DNA of 64,000 nt, taken from Cerrena zonata. Lineage: Eukaryota; Basidiomycota; Agaricomycetes; Polyporales; Cerrenaceae. The notes under the pieces are model-generated. The model was given only the letters and a program-made list of their open reading frames with translations. It did not search any database and was not told where the DNA came from. The stretch is from contig JASBNA010000003.1 of the NCBI GenBank assembly GCA_038087015.1, positions 806,001-870,000 on the forward strand, read 5' to 3'. Both the position numbers and the translations under genes were made by a program. This document shows, piece by piece, positions 35,115 to 47,100 of the stretch (positions are counted from its first letter, which is position 1; each line of letters opens with the position of its first letter).

Positions 35115-38100
35115 TTAGGTCGCAGATGAGCTGAGCTTGACAAGTGATGGATTTTGTTGAACAAGGTTTCGATAGAAACCGACACCTGAGTCTTCTGAGG
35201 GCGCAGGTGAGGCCAACTTCGTAGCAGCGTTCCTCGCGGCACTACTGTTCTGAGAAACATTCCTCGATCGTTTCGGCACAGGTGTCGACGTCGCTCTCGT
35301 GCTTCCATCCCACGCGGGTCTATTGCTAGTCACGGTCACTTTCACAGCATGACTCTCTTCAGAAGTGGTGGGTCTCCGAGAAGTCGGCGTAGTCTGGGTA
35401 CGACGGCTGGCAGGTCGATTGCCATTAGGAACTTCGGCTGATACAAGTCGGGTGCCAAACTTGGCATTCGCGGAGGATTCGCGGCCATACGCTGTGGTCT
35501 GAGTGTTTGATGGACCCCCACGTCGCGCACCATTCCCGGAGACTGCTCTGGGTTTGACAACAGGCTTCTGAAGCGTGACTTTGTCTGCTCCCCAATATGA
35601 GAAACTCATTTTGGATTTACGGTCAGAGTCATCTGATTCGATACCGTCCTCGTCGTCTTCAGGCATAGGAACAATCCGCGGTTGAGGGCCTGTATGGACC
35701 TTGTTGCCGTGAACGAGCAACGCTGTTAATCGGTGGTCAGTATCCAGTGAAGTTTACAAGGAATGAACGGAAGCTTACTCTTCCATAGAAACAACGCCTG
35801 ATCTGGATTGGACTATATCGTCGAGTGTCCACGTCTCGATCTACGGAATCGAACATTACAACGCTATCTTTAAAATGATAGTATCAAAACGCACCTTCAG
35901 GAACTTGTACATATTACGAGGTTTGGTATGGGAATTGCGCCGACCAGTCGTCGCATACTTCGCCTTCCCTTGCAACTCGGGCAAAGACGTTGATCTTGAA
36001 TTCGTCGCCGCCACCAGTGGCAGAGACGTCGTCCCCGTTCTCTGACATCGAAGAGCAACATCATTGAAGACAACAAGCCAGATGTCTCTCTTGCCGCCAA
36101 CTCCATTCGATCCAGATTGGAGGACGTCGCTAAGACGCTTGAAAGATGACTTGCCCTTGACGCCTTTGGGATTTTGAGACGCGGGTGGTGGGGAGAGCTT
36201 GGAGTTGGGATCACTAAGAGGGTTAACACCGCTCAGAGGGCGTTCTTCCATGAGTATACGTGAAGCCTTCGGTATCATCAATTGCTTCTCCTTTTCCAAG
36301 CCTTCAATACGAGCAAAGACATCTCGAGTCTTATCTCTCTCCTCCTTCTGGATCTTCTCATCTTCAATACTCCTGACAATCGTCTCCACCTCAGCAACCA
36401 TCTGCAGAGTGCTCTCATACTCATAGGTACTGGGATCAGTATGGAAGAGGAGGTTCTGGAAAAGGAGGGGATACTTGAGGAGCCGTTGGAAAGGTTTTGA
36501 AAGGGAAATGGCAAGACCAGTCTCGCCCTTCTCTGAAGCTATAGTTTCAAGCTTTTGGAGGTATTGACAGACTTTGAGCCATTGATCAGCGTCCTGCTTC
36601 TTTGGCTTTTTCGTAGCATTTGCGGACAGGGCATTGTCGACTTGTTCAAGTGCACGTTCTAGATGGAGCACGTAGGTAGCATAGCCGTGAAGAATGTGGG
36701 ACTGTTTGAAAATGTATGGTCAACGTGTTTGCCAGTGTACTGAAAATACAGATGACAAACATTGGTAACGAAAACATCTGCAAGTGACCTAACAAGAGGA
36801 TACTGCTCTTCATAACGTTTTCGTAGACTATCGCTGAGGCGAATATGTCCCTCAAGGACACCACTTTCAATCACTTCCAGACATTTCCTAAGGTCTTCCG
36901 GTATTTGCGTAGGCGGAACAGCACCGGGGAGAGTAACAGGCACACTAGGTGTTGGTGGGTTACTTTTCTTGAATTTCCTTAGTACCCTGGTACTTGAAGT
37001 AGCCGTCGTAGATGCCTTAGATGTGCCATAATGACCATTGGCCTCTACGAACGATTGACGACCAAGTGATTGACTAGACGCCGTAAGTGGGTTCATTCGA
37101 GGCGGTGGAGGCAAGGACTGATGTGACCTCGATGGGAAGGGGACAGGTGGTCTACCGGTAGCTGTGCGAACTGCGGCTGAGCCATAGGGTGAACGGGGAT
37201 GATTGTGTTTAGCTGCTTGACTGAGGGCACTGGCTGCTTTGAGTTTCGCTGCTGAGTAGCCGTTACCTAGCCGATCTTCGGCTTCTTCCTCCTCTTCAGA
37301 GTTCAGAGATTCCCCATCGATATTGGGTGTGTCCTTATGGGTTTCATCCTTTCTGGGAACTTGTCCTGAAGGTCCGTCAGAACGGGAACCGGTTGGTGAG
37401 AGGAACCGAGCTGCTATTGGTAGATATTCAAGCGATTCGCGTGGGGTTTCCAAGCGGGTCGTAAAGTCATCATATTCCATCTGTACCGGTGAAGATACGG
37501 GCGAAGTTGAATATGGATGAAGGAGTGGCTCGATAAACGTTTCCTTGAGCTTAACTAGCTCGTTGACATAACTATTTGACAATAAGCTAATTTAGCGACC
37601 GGCAAAAAACAAGCAATCACATTACTCACCGCTCCTCACTGGCAACGATTTCCCAGAGGACTTCCTGTCGTGTGCGCTCTCGCTGGCCGAGATTGGATAC
37701 TAAATCCTCCTCTGCTCCTTCGCTCCAGGATTGTACGGCGAGGATACGGCTACTAGCGTTTGTCATTTGAGAGTACGGAGTTGTCGATCGGAGTGATTGA
37801 TGCATGGATGCACCGTCGTTAAAGTGCTTTGGAACGGGTGAGGTGGCTCCACGAGTTGAAGCGGGCTTTCCGGATTTGAGTGTTGAAGTGATATCTGTCT
37901 TGGATGAAGCTGCAGTGGAGGTGGATCCGCGGGGTTCCTTCCCTTGAGTTGCTTGGAAACGAGAGACAGATGACTTTAGGGGACCACCATTAGTTGCAGA
38001 AGGGGCGTCAACGGAAGGGAGTTGACGGTCGGATTGGGGCCCAGGGGTGGGCGGTGGGGATATGAAGGCAACCTTCTTATGAACATCAGCAGACCCAGAA

Positions 38101-38498
38101 CCTGAACTTCCATTGGCAGTTTTGCGTGAACTACGGCCGGCAGAGTCCTGGTCAGAGCGAGATTGTCCAGAGCGAGAAGGTGCAATCTGAGGGGCAGATT
38201 CTACAGTGTTAGGTTTGGGAGAACTAGGAAGTGGAGATGTTGTAGTTGCGGGCGTTGGAGTTAACGATGATGCGGGTGATTCGGATGAAGGCTCGTCTAT
38301 GGGTGGTAGCGGACGTGTTGAGAGATCTGGCAGAGGTTTGAAGGTGGATGCTACAGATGGAGGCGTTGAAGAAGCTCTCTGCTGGGGCGGCCATTCTCCG
38401 AGCGGTGGTAAAGACGGGACCTTTTCCTTGAAGACGTCCTTGTCTTTATCCTTCTCTTTGGAGAGGCCGCGGTTTAGTCTGGTGAGGAAAGCCTTCAT
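35115..38498 (-). CDS. Rho-family guanine nucleotide exchange factor (DH-PH type)
   Basis: It activates Rho/Cdc42-type GTPases controlling polarity and actin. The start MKAFLTRLNRGLSKEKDK is followed by about 270 residues of Ser/Pro-rich, probably disordered sequence. The Dbl-homology domain opens with RQEVLWEIVASEER spliced to YVNELVKLKETFIEPLLHPY. A low-complexity insertion of about 200 residues follows before IRLSDSLRKRYEEQYPLVRS, then SHILHGYATYVLHLERALEQ. The most conserved DH block is LSKPFQRLLKYPLLFQNLL with FHTDPSTYEYES. A PH-like region follows (KGKSSFKRLSDVLQSG, KRDIWLVVFNDVALRC, NMYKFLKIETWTLDDIVQSR). The C-terminal exon is Arg/Ser/Thr-rich with SYWGADKVTL and ends SLVKLSSSAT. Overall about 1,000 residues in six or so exons. 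The GTPase partner cannot be told from sequence. Convergent with asparagine synthetase. Confidence 0.9.
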
Positions 38499-38743
38499 GG
38501 CTGGGATATCAGGGGGCTAGCGGGGTATATGGAGGCTCCAGTTTCGCCGCAAGACTGGAGGGTGAAATGGGAGGAGGGAAGGAGGAATAGGCGAGAGGAA
38601 AAGAAACGGCTGAGACGTATGGCAAGCACCAGCGCCCGTCACAAGCACATCGTGCACAACACGCGACCATCCCGGCCTCCCTCACTCAGAGTGACAATGA
38701 CTCTCTCACTCTCACTCCTTTCCTTCGTCCATAACAAACAGCC

Positions 38744-39632
38744 ATGCTTCCCGTACGCCCTGCTCATCACACAAAACATGTGCCTCTCCTCCACTACCCC
38801 TTTCGCTCAACCACCTTTCACCTTACCCAGCGTAACAACGGTCAGACAAATGGCACTGCCCTCTGGCTCGGCGCGCAGTGTCTTTCGCTATATCTAGCAG
38901 ACATCTGCGCGAGAAAGTCTCCAATCCCCTCCCATCGACGACAAAAAGTCATAGAACTTGGCAGCGGTATCGGCCTCTCCGCGTATGTTCCCTCCCTCCG
39001 TCCTACCTTCACGGCGTTTACTCGGTCGCCTTTTCTCCCTCTCTCTCAGGCTTGCTCTCTGCTCCCTAGGGTGGGACGTTCTCGCTACAGATCTCCCGGA
39101 TGTCATCTCTTCCGTCCTTTCAGGAAATATTTCTCATAACTTTGCAAATTTACCCCCGACTTCTGGCTCCGTCCTCGTCCGCATTCTCAATTGGACTATC
39201 CCTCCTGACGAATGGACCTGGGACAATCGTTTATACATAGCTGCTTCGACGGAGGACCACATGGGGCTACCTCCTCAACCATCCTCGCATAGCGAGGAGC
39301 GCCTTGACCCTCCCTTCGACATGATCATTTCAGCAGACACTTTGTATGAGCCTTCTCTTGTTGAACCACTTCTGCGGTCGATCCATCACATCAGTAAACT
39401 CTCCCTGAACTCAGCGAGACGCGCACCTCCAGTTTACCTCTGTCTTGAACGACGAGACCCTGCACTCATTGATCAAGCTTTGGCATCAGCAAAGGGTACA
39501 TGGAATTTCACCGTAGAACGAATTCCTCAGAAGAAAATAACTAAAGCAATGGAAAGGGGAGGTCTGGTGTGGGAACCAGAGGATTGGGATGGCGTAGAAA
39601 TATGGAAATTGAATTTACGAAATACAGCGTAG
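38744..39632 (+). CDS. Seven-beta-strand lysine methyltransferase-like protein (Methyltransf_16 type)
   Basis: An S-adenosylmethionine-dependent methyltransferase resembling the METTL21/Efm group, which usually modifies lysines of translation factors or chaperones. The start at 38744 gives MLPVRPAHHTKHVPLLHYPF. Before the cofactor site is GTALWLGAQCLSLYLADI, the usual 'W-x-x-A' helix of this group. Motif I is KVIELGSGIGLSA, joined across an intron (GTATGT to TCTCAG) to LALCSLGWDVLATDLPDV, which includes the acidic residue at the end of strand 2. The motif DMIISADTLYEPSLVEPLL follows at the usual D-V-V-Y-positions, then PPVYLCLERRDPALI, and WDGVEIWKLNL at the C-terminus. Length about 255-260 residues. 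The frame is also open from the intron, which explains an alternative start at 38958. It is divergent from the RhoGEF by 245 bp. Confidence 0.85.
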
Positions 39633-39969
39633 TAGAATTGTGCAGCAAGAAAATATAATCAATAAGTACCCTCTAGACAACCAAAGTCTTCAATTAAGAA
39701 AAGATGATGTATCTGGCTCTGCAATACTATGGAGAGAGATGGAGGACCGTCACCAACGTGACGCGTCGTACTGAGCGCGCCGTCATGAGTCCGAAAGGTA
39801 ACCTTCAGTACAGGTCGCCTTTTCGCAGTGGATAAATGTTACAACAGATACTGGCTATGTGCAGTGTGCGCACTGCAGCCGACGGGGTAGAGGAAATGGG
39901 GACGCTAATAACGGGATTGAAAGGAGTGGGGGGTAGCCAATGAAGAGAGGTGTCGCGTCGGTATGTGAA
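39633..39969. other. 0.34 kb between convergent genes
   Basis: 3' flanks of the methyltransferase (plus) and the EF-hand-like gene (minus). I see nothing else in it. Confidence 0.45.
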
Positions 39970-40870
39970 TCACTGCATGACGATTTCGCCGTTGTCATCA
40001 ATGACCCAAGAGGTTTTGCCTACTCCACTACTCCTAGGTGGTTGTGGTCTATAGGAACCGAAACTCGTGAGTACCTGCTTTCTTTCATGACAGGACTGAC
40101 GTACGGAGTAGCCATCTCATAGTCTTGATCGTCTTCACGCCTGGTTGCCACCAGGTTTAAGGTTCTATCGAACCCGTGCGTGGCCTACAAGCATGGTTCA
40201 TACCGTAACATGAGAAACCTCACACACACACACGAGAGGAAAGAGCCCTATCCGACGCACCAAGTCCTTCCATGTTTCTTCTTCGTCGTTTTCGGTCTGC
40301 AGCTGGTAGACCTGCAAGAATCCATAAAGCCTATACGCGTATCTCATTTAAGCCCATGATCCTGCAACGCGTAGGGGTATTGAGTGTACGAAAATGGAGA
40401 CTCACGTCAAGTCACCATCATCAGTGACGTCCATGAAATCGGCGAGTTCTTGCTTCGTTTCGTCGTCAAATGGCATGCCGTTGGTGTCAATAGCCCAACG
40501 GTCGAGTCCCTCCTGCGGGAGATACGCGTTTTCTAAGGGAACAAGCAGTCCTCCTGCCGTCTCTGCTGACGGTCTCGGGGTACAGTATTTCCCAAAGATG
40601 TGTTTTAGGCATGAGATAAACTTGCGCACAAGGGTCGTCCGAGCATATTAGCACCCAACCTAATTCAAAGCATCAAAGAAAACCATGAGGGAATGCACTC
40701 ACTCGTTCCGACATGGCCCCGTCATTGTCCAATAGCTGGACACCGAGGGCTCTGAAATTTCTTCGTCCCTGCCTGGCCTCAGGCTCTGGTGTTTCGAGAA
40801 GGGGGGATTGGAAACGAGAGAGGTCTTCGACAATCCGGTTCCTCCTAATGGGCGAGCGTGATGGGTCCAT
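39970..40870 (-). CDS. EF-hand-like protein of unknown function
   Basis: Five exons join in phase. The start MDPSRSPIRRNRIVEDLSRF is followed by FRALGVQLLDNDGAMSER, spliced to FISCLKHIFGKYCTPRPSAE and GLDRWAIDTNGMPFDDETKQ. The next block, LADFMDVTDDGDLT, is spliced to LYGFLQVYQLQTENDEEETW, then KDL, ATHGFDRTLNLVATRREDDQ and DYEMATP. The last exon ends TSWVIDDNGEIVMQ at 39970. The loop D-V-T-D-D-G-D-L-T has acidic residues at EF-hand positions, and the F-L-Q-x-Y block with W-x-D-L and H-G-F-D afterwards resembles degenerate EF-hand pairs. About 200 residues. I recognise a conserved fungal pattern but not a named function. It is divergent from PRP28, with 264 bp between start codons. Confidence 0.75.
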
Positions 40871-41134
40871 TGTGAGAGACTTAAAGAGAGAACGGGGTCA
40901 AGAAGGAGTGGCCAGGACCCAGGAGAGTGTATGCGGTCCAAGAACAAGGAAATCGCAATACAAATTGTAGACATGTCGGCGAGCGGCACTTCCGCAAATG
41001 GGTCCACACGTAGACGCCGGAAGTCACTGGCACTGCCGCAAGCTGCAACTTCATTCGCTCAGAGTTCTAGATTCACAGTCGAGGTCCCCGAGCTCGAGGC
41101 AGGCAACCCGACACACGCTTGCTTAACACCCACC

Positions 41135-44130
41135 ATGGCCTCCATTAAAGGACAACTGCTTTCGATAGAAAGCTTGCTTCAGAAGCAGAAGGAGGAGAAA
41201 GAGGCCGCTGCAAAGGTACGCTTTCCCATCCTGTTGCAAATGAACTCAGGCTCAGACTCAGACTCACAATGTGCACCATGTATTCTTAGCCTAGGTTTTT
41301 GACCAAAGAACAACGGGCTCAATTGGCCATCGAGAAACGTTCACAGGAAATCAGAGCCCAGAAAGAGAAGGAAGAATACACGCGTAAGGATAGGGAGACT
41401 CTCGAACGCGAAGCGGAAGATATTCGTTCTCGGGAGCGAGAGAGGGAACGGTCTGCCAGGTACGGAAGTGGTAACAGATGTCAGTGTTTAATCTTCTCAT
41501 CTTTCTCCAGACACGTTGTGACAAATGTTTCTTTCTGTTTGTAGATGATGATCGTTATGACCGTGACGGAAGAGATCCCAGGGACTCCAGAGACGGAGGC
41601 GGTCGTCATGGTCGGAGGGATAACCGAAGACATAATGATGACCGGAAGCCACAGTCTTACCAAGGTGTTCCTACTGGACCTCGAGCAGAACGAGGTAATG
41701 GCAAAGCACCACCCACTGGTCCTTCTGCTAGCACTTCTGGCTCAGCAGCTTCGTCATCTATGCCTCCTCCCCCCGTACCTTCTGGATCCTCAGCAAATGC
41801 TTCTGAATCAAACTCAATGACGGACGTGTCTGCGCCTTTCGTTCCTCCTATGACTGACAACGATCTCAGTGCTATACGTTCTCGTTACTTGGGTGTCGAC
41901 AAGAAGAAGCGCAAGATTCGGAAGATGAACGACCGAAAATTCGTCTTTGACTGGGACGAACAAGACGATACTTATTCTGCCGAGGCACCCGCTGCCGTTG
42001 GAAGTAACCGACAAGGAGCTCAAATCAACTTTGGTAGAGGACATATTGCCGGTATGGACGATGGCGGAGGAATGATTCTAGGCAAAGGAAGAGCAGTAGA
42101 TGGTGGCATGCAAGTCGCAGATGCTCTCGAACGACGGAAAGCCCAGAAGACGGGTCTAGATGAGAGGCATTGGACCGAAAAATCGTTAGAAGAGATGAAG
42201 GAGCGTGATTGGCGTATCTTCCGGGAGGATTTCAGTATCGCTGCCAGAGGTCCGTCACCATTTCATGTTACTCATTTTTGTTCCTGGCCGACAAGGGGAA
42301 CTTACATCTTAATTTGTCTAGGTGGTCAAATTCCTCACCCACTTAGGTCTTGGGCCGAGTCAACTATCCCCTCTCAAGTTCTCGAAGTAGTCGAACAAAT
42401 TGGTTACAAGGATCCGTCACCTATTCAACGGCAGGCTATACCAATTGGTCTTCAAAACCGTGATGTGATCGGTATTGCAGAGACAGGTACGTTCTAGTGT
42501 GGCGATATATGTCATTTTTATTATTATTGGTATTTGTATGTTTAGAGTATTTTGCTGACTCCTGTTGTTGCGCATAGGTTCCGGTAAGACAGCAGCATTT
42601 GTCATTCCGATGCTGTCGTTTATCCTCCAGCTTCCTCCCTTCACCGATGAGATTAGACATTTGGGTCCTTACGCTCTCATCCTCGCACCTACTCGTGAAT
42701 TGGCACAGCAAATCGAATCTGAAACTAAGAAGTTTGCTGGTCCTCTAGGTTATACTTGTGTTTCCATTGTCGGTGGTGTAAGTTTTACCCATTTCATTTT
42801 AGCATTGCTTCGTGGTAACTTGATTTGTATTTTTTAGCGTGCCGTCGAAGAGCAGCAATTCAACTTACGTTCCGGTGCTGAGATCATTATTGCAACTCCT
42901 GGTCGTCTGAAGGATGTTATCGAACGACATGTTATCGTTCTTTCACAGTGCCGTTACGTCGTCATGGATGAAGCCGATCGAATGGTCAACCTGGGTTTCG
43001 AAGCAGAGCTTACCTTTATTCTGGACAAGCTACCATCCGATACAATGGAGGGAGAAGACAAGAGTGAACAAATGGACATCGACGGTGAGACAATGATCAA
43101 GAAGGGTAGGACACGAGTGACGACGCTGTTCTCGGCTACGATGCCGCCTTCTGTCGAACGTATTGCAAAGAAGTATTTGAAGAGGCCTGCGGTCATCACT
43201 ATCGGTGAGGCCGGTAGGGCTGTAGATACCGTCGAGCAACGAGTAGAGTTCGTCAGCGGAGACGACAAAAAGAAGTATGTTACACTGCTGCATTTGTTTG
43301 ACCATCTCGAACTAATAGAATGATTGACTCACAGGCATCGTATCTTGGAGATTCTCAACAGCGGTCAGTACGGATCCCCGATCATTGTCTTCGTCAACCA
43401 GAAGAAGACTGCGGACATGGTCGCGAGGGATCTGCAGCGTGCAGGAGTAAGTGTTTAGCACCATTTCCAAGCAGCGAGGATCGTTCTAATCCCATCGATT
43501 TGATAGTGGAGTGCGGCTACTCTGCACTCTGGAAAGAATCAGGATCAGCGAGAGGCAGCTTTGGCAGCACTGCGAACCGGCGATGCAGATATCTTGGTTG
43601 CTACTGATCTGGCGGGTCGTGGTATCGATGTGCAAGATGTCACTCTCGTTATCAACTTCCAGATGGCGAACACGATCGAAGCATATGTCCATCGTATCGG
43701 TATGTTTTCCATTTTGATCTTCCCTAAATGAGCGAGACCTTCTGAATATTGCGATATCACTGTGCAGGTCGTACTGGACGTGCTGGTAAGCAAGGTACCG
43801 CAATCACGTTCCTCACGAACGACGACGATGAAGTCATGTACGTGTTCTGTTCTGTTATTTTATCCATTCTGTTATCTAGATTGTTCTCATGACGAACGCA
43901 TGCTATCATTGCCTTTTTGGTACAAATAGGTACGATCTTAGGCAAGGTACGCTGATATTGATTTGGCTTTTGTCCCTCGTTCAGATCGCTGATCATAATG
44001 TTCTGACTGTACAGAAATCGCCAAGAGTCCGGTGTCCAAGGTGCCTGTAGAACTCGCAAAACACGAGGCCGCTCAGCACAAGATATCGAGGGAGATGAAG
44101 CGCAAGAGGGATGCAGACGATCAAGGTTGA
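41135..44130 (+). CDS. PRP28: DEAD-box pre-mRNA splicing helicase Prp28 (DDX23)
   Basis: An RNA helicase of the U5 snRNP that displaces U1 from the 5' splice site before spliceosome activation. I chose the ATG at 41135 (CCACCATGG context), giving [20 protein letters not shown]; the frame is open upstream to 40931. The N-terminal domain is charged ([30 protein letters not shown]), then [32 protein letters not shown] and [20 protein letters not shown], all typical of Prp28. Helicase motifs: Q-motif block [26 protein letters not shown] split by an intron; Ia PTRELAQQ; Ib [63 protein letters not shown]. The C-terminus is [13 protein letters not shown]. About ten exons. No lesions were seen. Confidence 0.95.
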
Positions 44131-47100
44131 GTGGGTATACGATGATCTTCTTGTGCGTAAATGCGGACTTAGTGGGGGTACGAGGGAGTGTACATTATCA
44201 GTTGGATGGTGAAGGTATAGTTTATTGTTGTATGAACGAACGTTGCATTTTGGTACCGCTGATTGTTCCATTTTGGTGCGAGCCTTTCTTGCAAATCTCG
44301 CAATATTCTTGCTTGATTGCCCACTTTCAGCTCCGAGCTCTGTTAGGACGTCATCGATCCATTCTTGATACAAACGTTTCATATCAGACGCTGTACATGA
44401 AAGGCAAGTTAAGGTTCTAAAGCTTATTCCTGACGTCAAGTTTCATCGTCGTACATTGTGCATGGCCCAGCCAACTTGGCCATCCGACAATTCCCCTCGG
44501 CGAGACTTTCCTACAAAATTTCACTCCCTTGACCCTGCGTATGCCGCGGTCAAGAAATGCATTCACACTCCACATAAAATCTTGATGGCAAATCCGAAAA
44601 CCAGCTGACTACTGTGGCTGACAATTTCCGAAGCCCCTCGAGTTCTCTCCGAGCCCATTGGCATTGGTATGAATGAGATATTTGCCCGTACTGCGCCGAG
44701 TAGATCAGCGCGGATGACATCGTCAGCCGTATGTGAGGAAGGACCGGAATCTGGTGGAACCTTATGTCGGCCTCTGAACTCGGTGTCTATGCCCGAAGGT
44801 GGGTCGCTTTGAACCAGTTCGAAACATGCCGGCCTTAGGCTGGTGAAATCGGCGTGCAGAGTATACAAGAGTACACAATTATTCATGACCCGTTTCTGTG
44901 CCGAACGGGAGCCATCAACCAAAAACGGCTTGTTCCAAAATAGGGCTTTACAACACCGATGCTAATTTCAGCCTCCTATTTATGGATAAACATACCGGCA
45001 CTTGAAAACATCCAGTGTGCGGCGCTGTCGGGATGAAAAATAATCTTGCTTACTCTCAGGAGTAGATTGTAGGATGATAACAACATACTCAGGGCTCAGG
45101 GACAGACGTAGCTCTGAAGGGGTCACCAGATGTGCTTGTTGGAGTCTGTATACACGTTTGATAATGCCTTCCGCTTTGAGCACCTCCCTCGAAGCGAAGC
45201 GGTTGATACGTTCTTTGGTGACCATGTCAATCGCTAACCGCTAACCGTAGGTGCTTACAGCTGTGCTTCGGTTCACCAATCTGCTTCACATTGGAGTAGA
45301 TTACAGCCAATAGCATTCATTCGATATCCGCTATTATCCTGTGATTTTTCACCTCGTATAAGCCAAACAACCCTCCAGGGTACACTTTCTACCAGCTTTT
45401 ACCTCACCTCTTGTGGGGTCTTGACATTCAAAAACTCAGATTCTAATCATCGCGAGGCTATCTCGAGGCTTCAAAAACTGTCAGAACCACCACCTAAGAC
45501 AATCCTAGAAGAACGTTTTAGCTAGCCACTCTATTTCTTCCATCCATACCAAGGCGAATAAATTCTGTCAAACCTGCGGCCAAGAGGACGATGAGCAAAA
45601 CATGCACTTGGCAAGAAGTGTTGCCGATCGTGCGCTAGACGTAAATCTTATTTTAGATCTCTAGCTCATTGGCTTGGAGCTTTAGGGGGCTGGTCTGATC
45701 CGGTTCGGTTCGGTTTGATTTGATTTAGCGCCGATGCTGGACCAGCACATTAACAGCTTGGAGACCGAGGTAACGCTTCTCGTAAGTGCAACCCCACTTC
45801 GCCAAGGACCAAGGTTACGCGACGCGACGCGACGACTATGCTTCTCAAAAGTGAGTCAATAAAGTTACTGTCCGACGCTTCTATCTATCAGTACTTCACC
45901 TCTATTGTTTCTTTGGTGGAAACATAAACGGTATCTTCGTATTTAGACGTCAAGATAAAAACAAGTTTACCTACTTTTCTTGCGAAGAGAAATAAGCAAA
46001 TGGACTTCTGATCGGAGGAGCGCATACAACCATCATGTTTAAACGTGTGTAGGTACTTCCTGGAGAAGTGGGAACGCCCGCGGACCTTCATATTCGCGGG
46101 AACGTGTTCACCGAGGAAGAGAGTCCCTTTCCTCCCTCTTCGGATTAGCTCAACCGTTGACCGACAACAACCGACGAACCGGCCGAAGAGTGATACTCTC
46201 GGAAATGTGAGCGTGTTGTGGCTTGTCATGAAATTTCACAACTAGAAACGCGGAGGGTATTTTTGGAAGCTGATTGTGTTTACAATAACCAAACAAACCC
46301 GACCATGCCATTGAATGTGTCCTTGACTCGGCGGTGTTTGTGTACGTGGAATTAAGGCGACGACATCAACTGCGTCATTATATTAGGAAGGTAGGTCTGG
46401 AATATGTCATATTCCAGGTACATCTTTCTTCGATGATTTTCCGCTAGTCCTCAAGGCCACTTATGTTCACATGGATTTGACAGAACTATAAGGTGAGTAA
46501 ATTACAACGTAACCTAAAGCGAACACCCACATGATATACTTTTCTCTGACATCAATTCTGTCCAAACAAACTAAACCTCATTCATCATCGCCGTCAAGGC
46601 AGCCGGGTCAGGTACGTATTTTTGTTTGCATAATGATCATTAATGTTTCAAATTGGGTTATATGGACCTACCAGACAACTTCCAGAGTGATTCTCGAGGT
46701 TGCGCTCGCGTTTCAATGATATCGTCGTCGAGCAGATTGAGCAAGAGCATGGACCAAAACTTCAAAGTTCAAGTTAACCTTCTTATAGGTTCATGCAAGC
46801 GTAGCGTTTGGAGATGGTTCTGCCTATCGAGAGACTTGAAGGTTTTCGAAGCTTGATGCAAAGGAGGTGAGTGCGGAGATGAACGTAGGAAAAGGGCATC
46901 TCCCTGGACTGGTCACCTGCCTCAAACCTTGCACTTCACGACAGATATGAAAGCATATCTACGTTGGAAGCAGAAATACGGTATACGCGTAAAGCTCCTA
47001 CCTCCTTGCACTTCAAGGGGCGTTTACTTCGGATGCGAAACCTTCGAGGCTATCGCACCTTGAGTCAATTAAGCTTACGCGATGGTACTAAATCATGTTT

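Noticed and set aside
40219..40232. Short CA repeat in an intron of the EF-hand-like gene
   Set aside because: Only about six units; ordinary microsatellite without special meaning.
44563..45225. Two minus-strand frames (45225-44980 and 44922-44563) that could be exons of one gene
   Set aside because: I tried to join them through the GTATGT donor near 44995, but no nearby AG acceptor gave the right phase, and no domain is recognisable.
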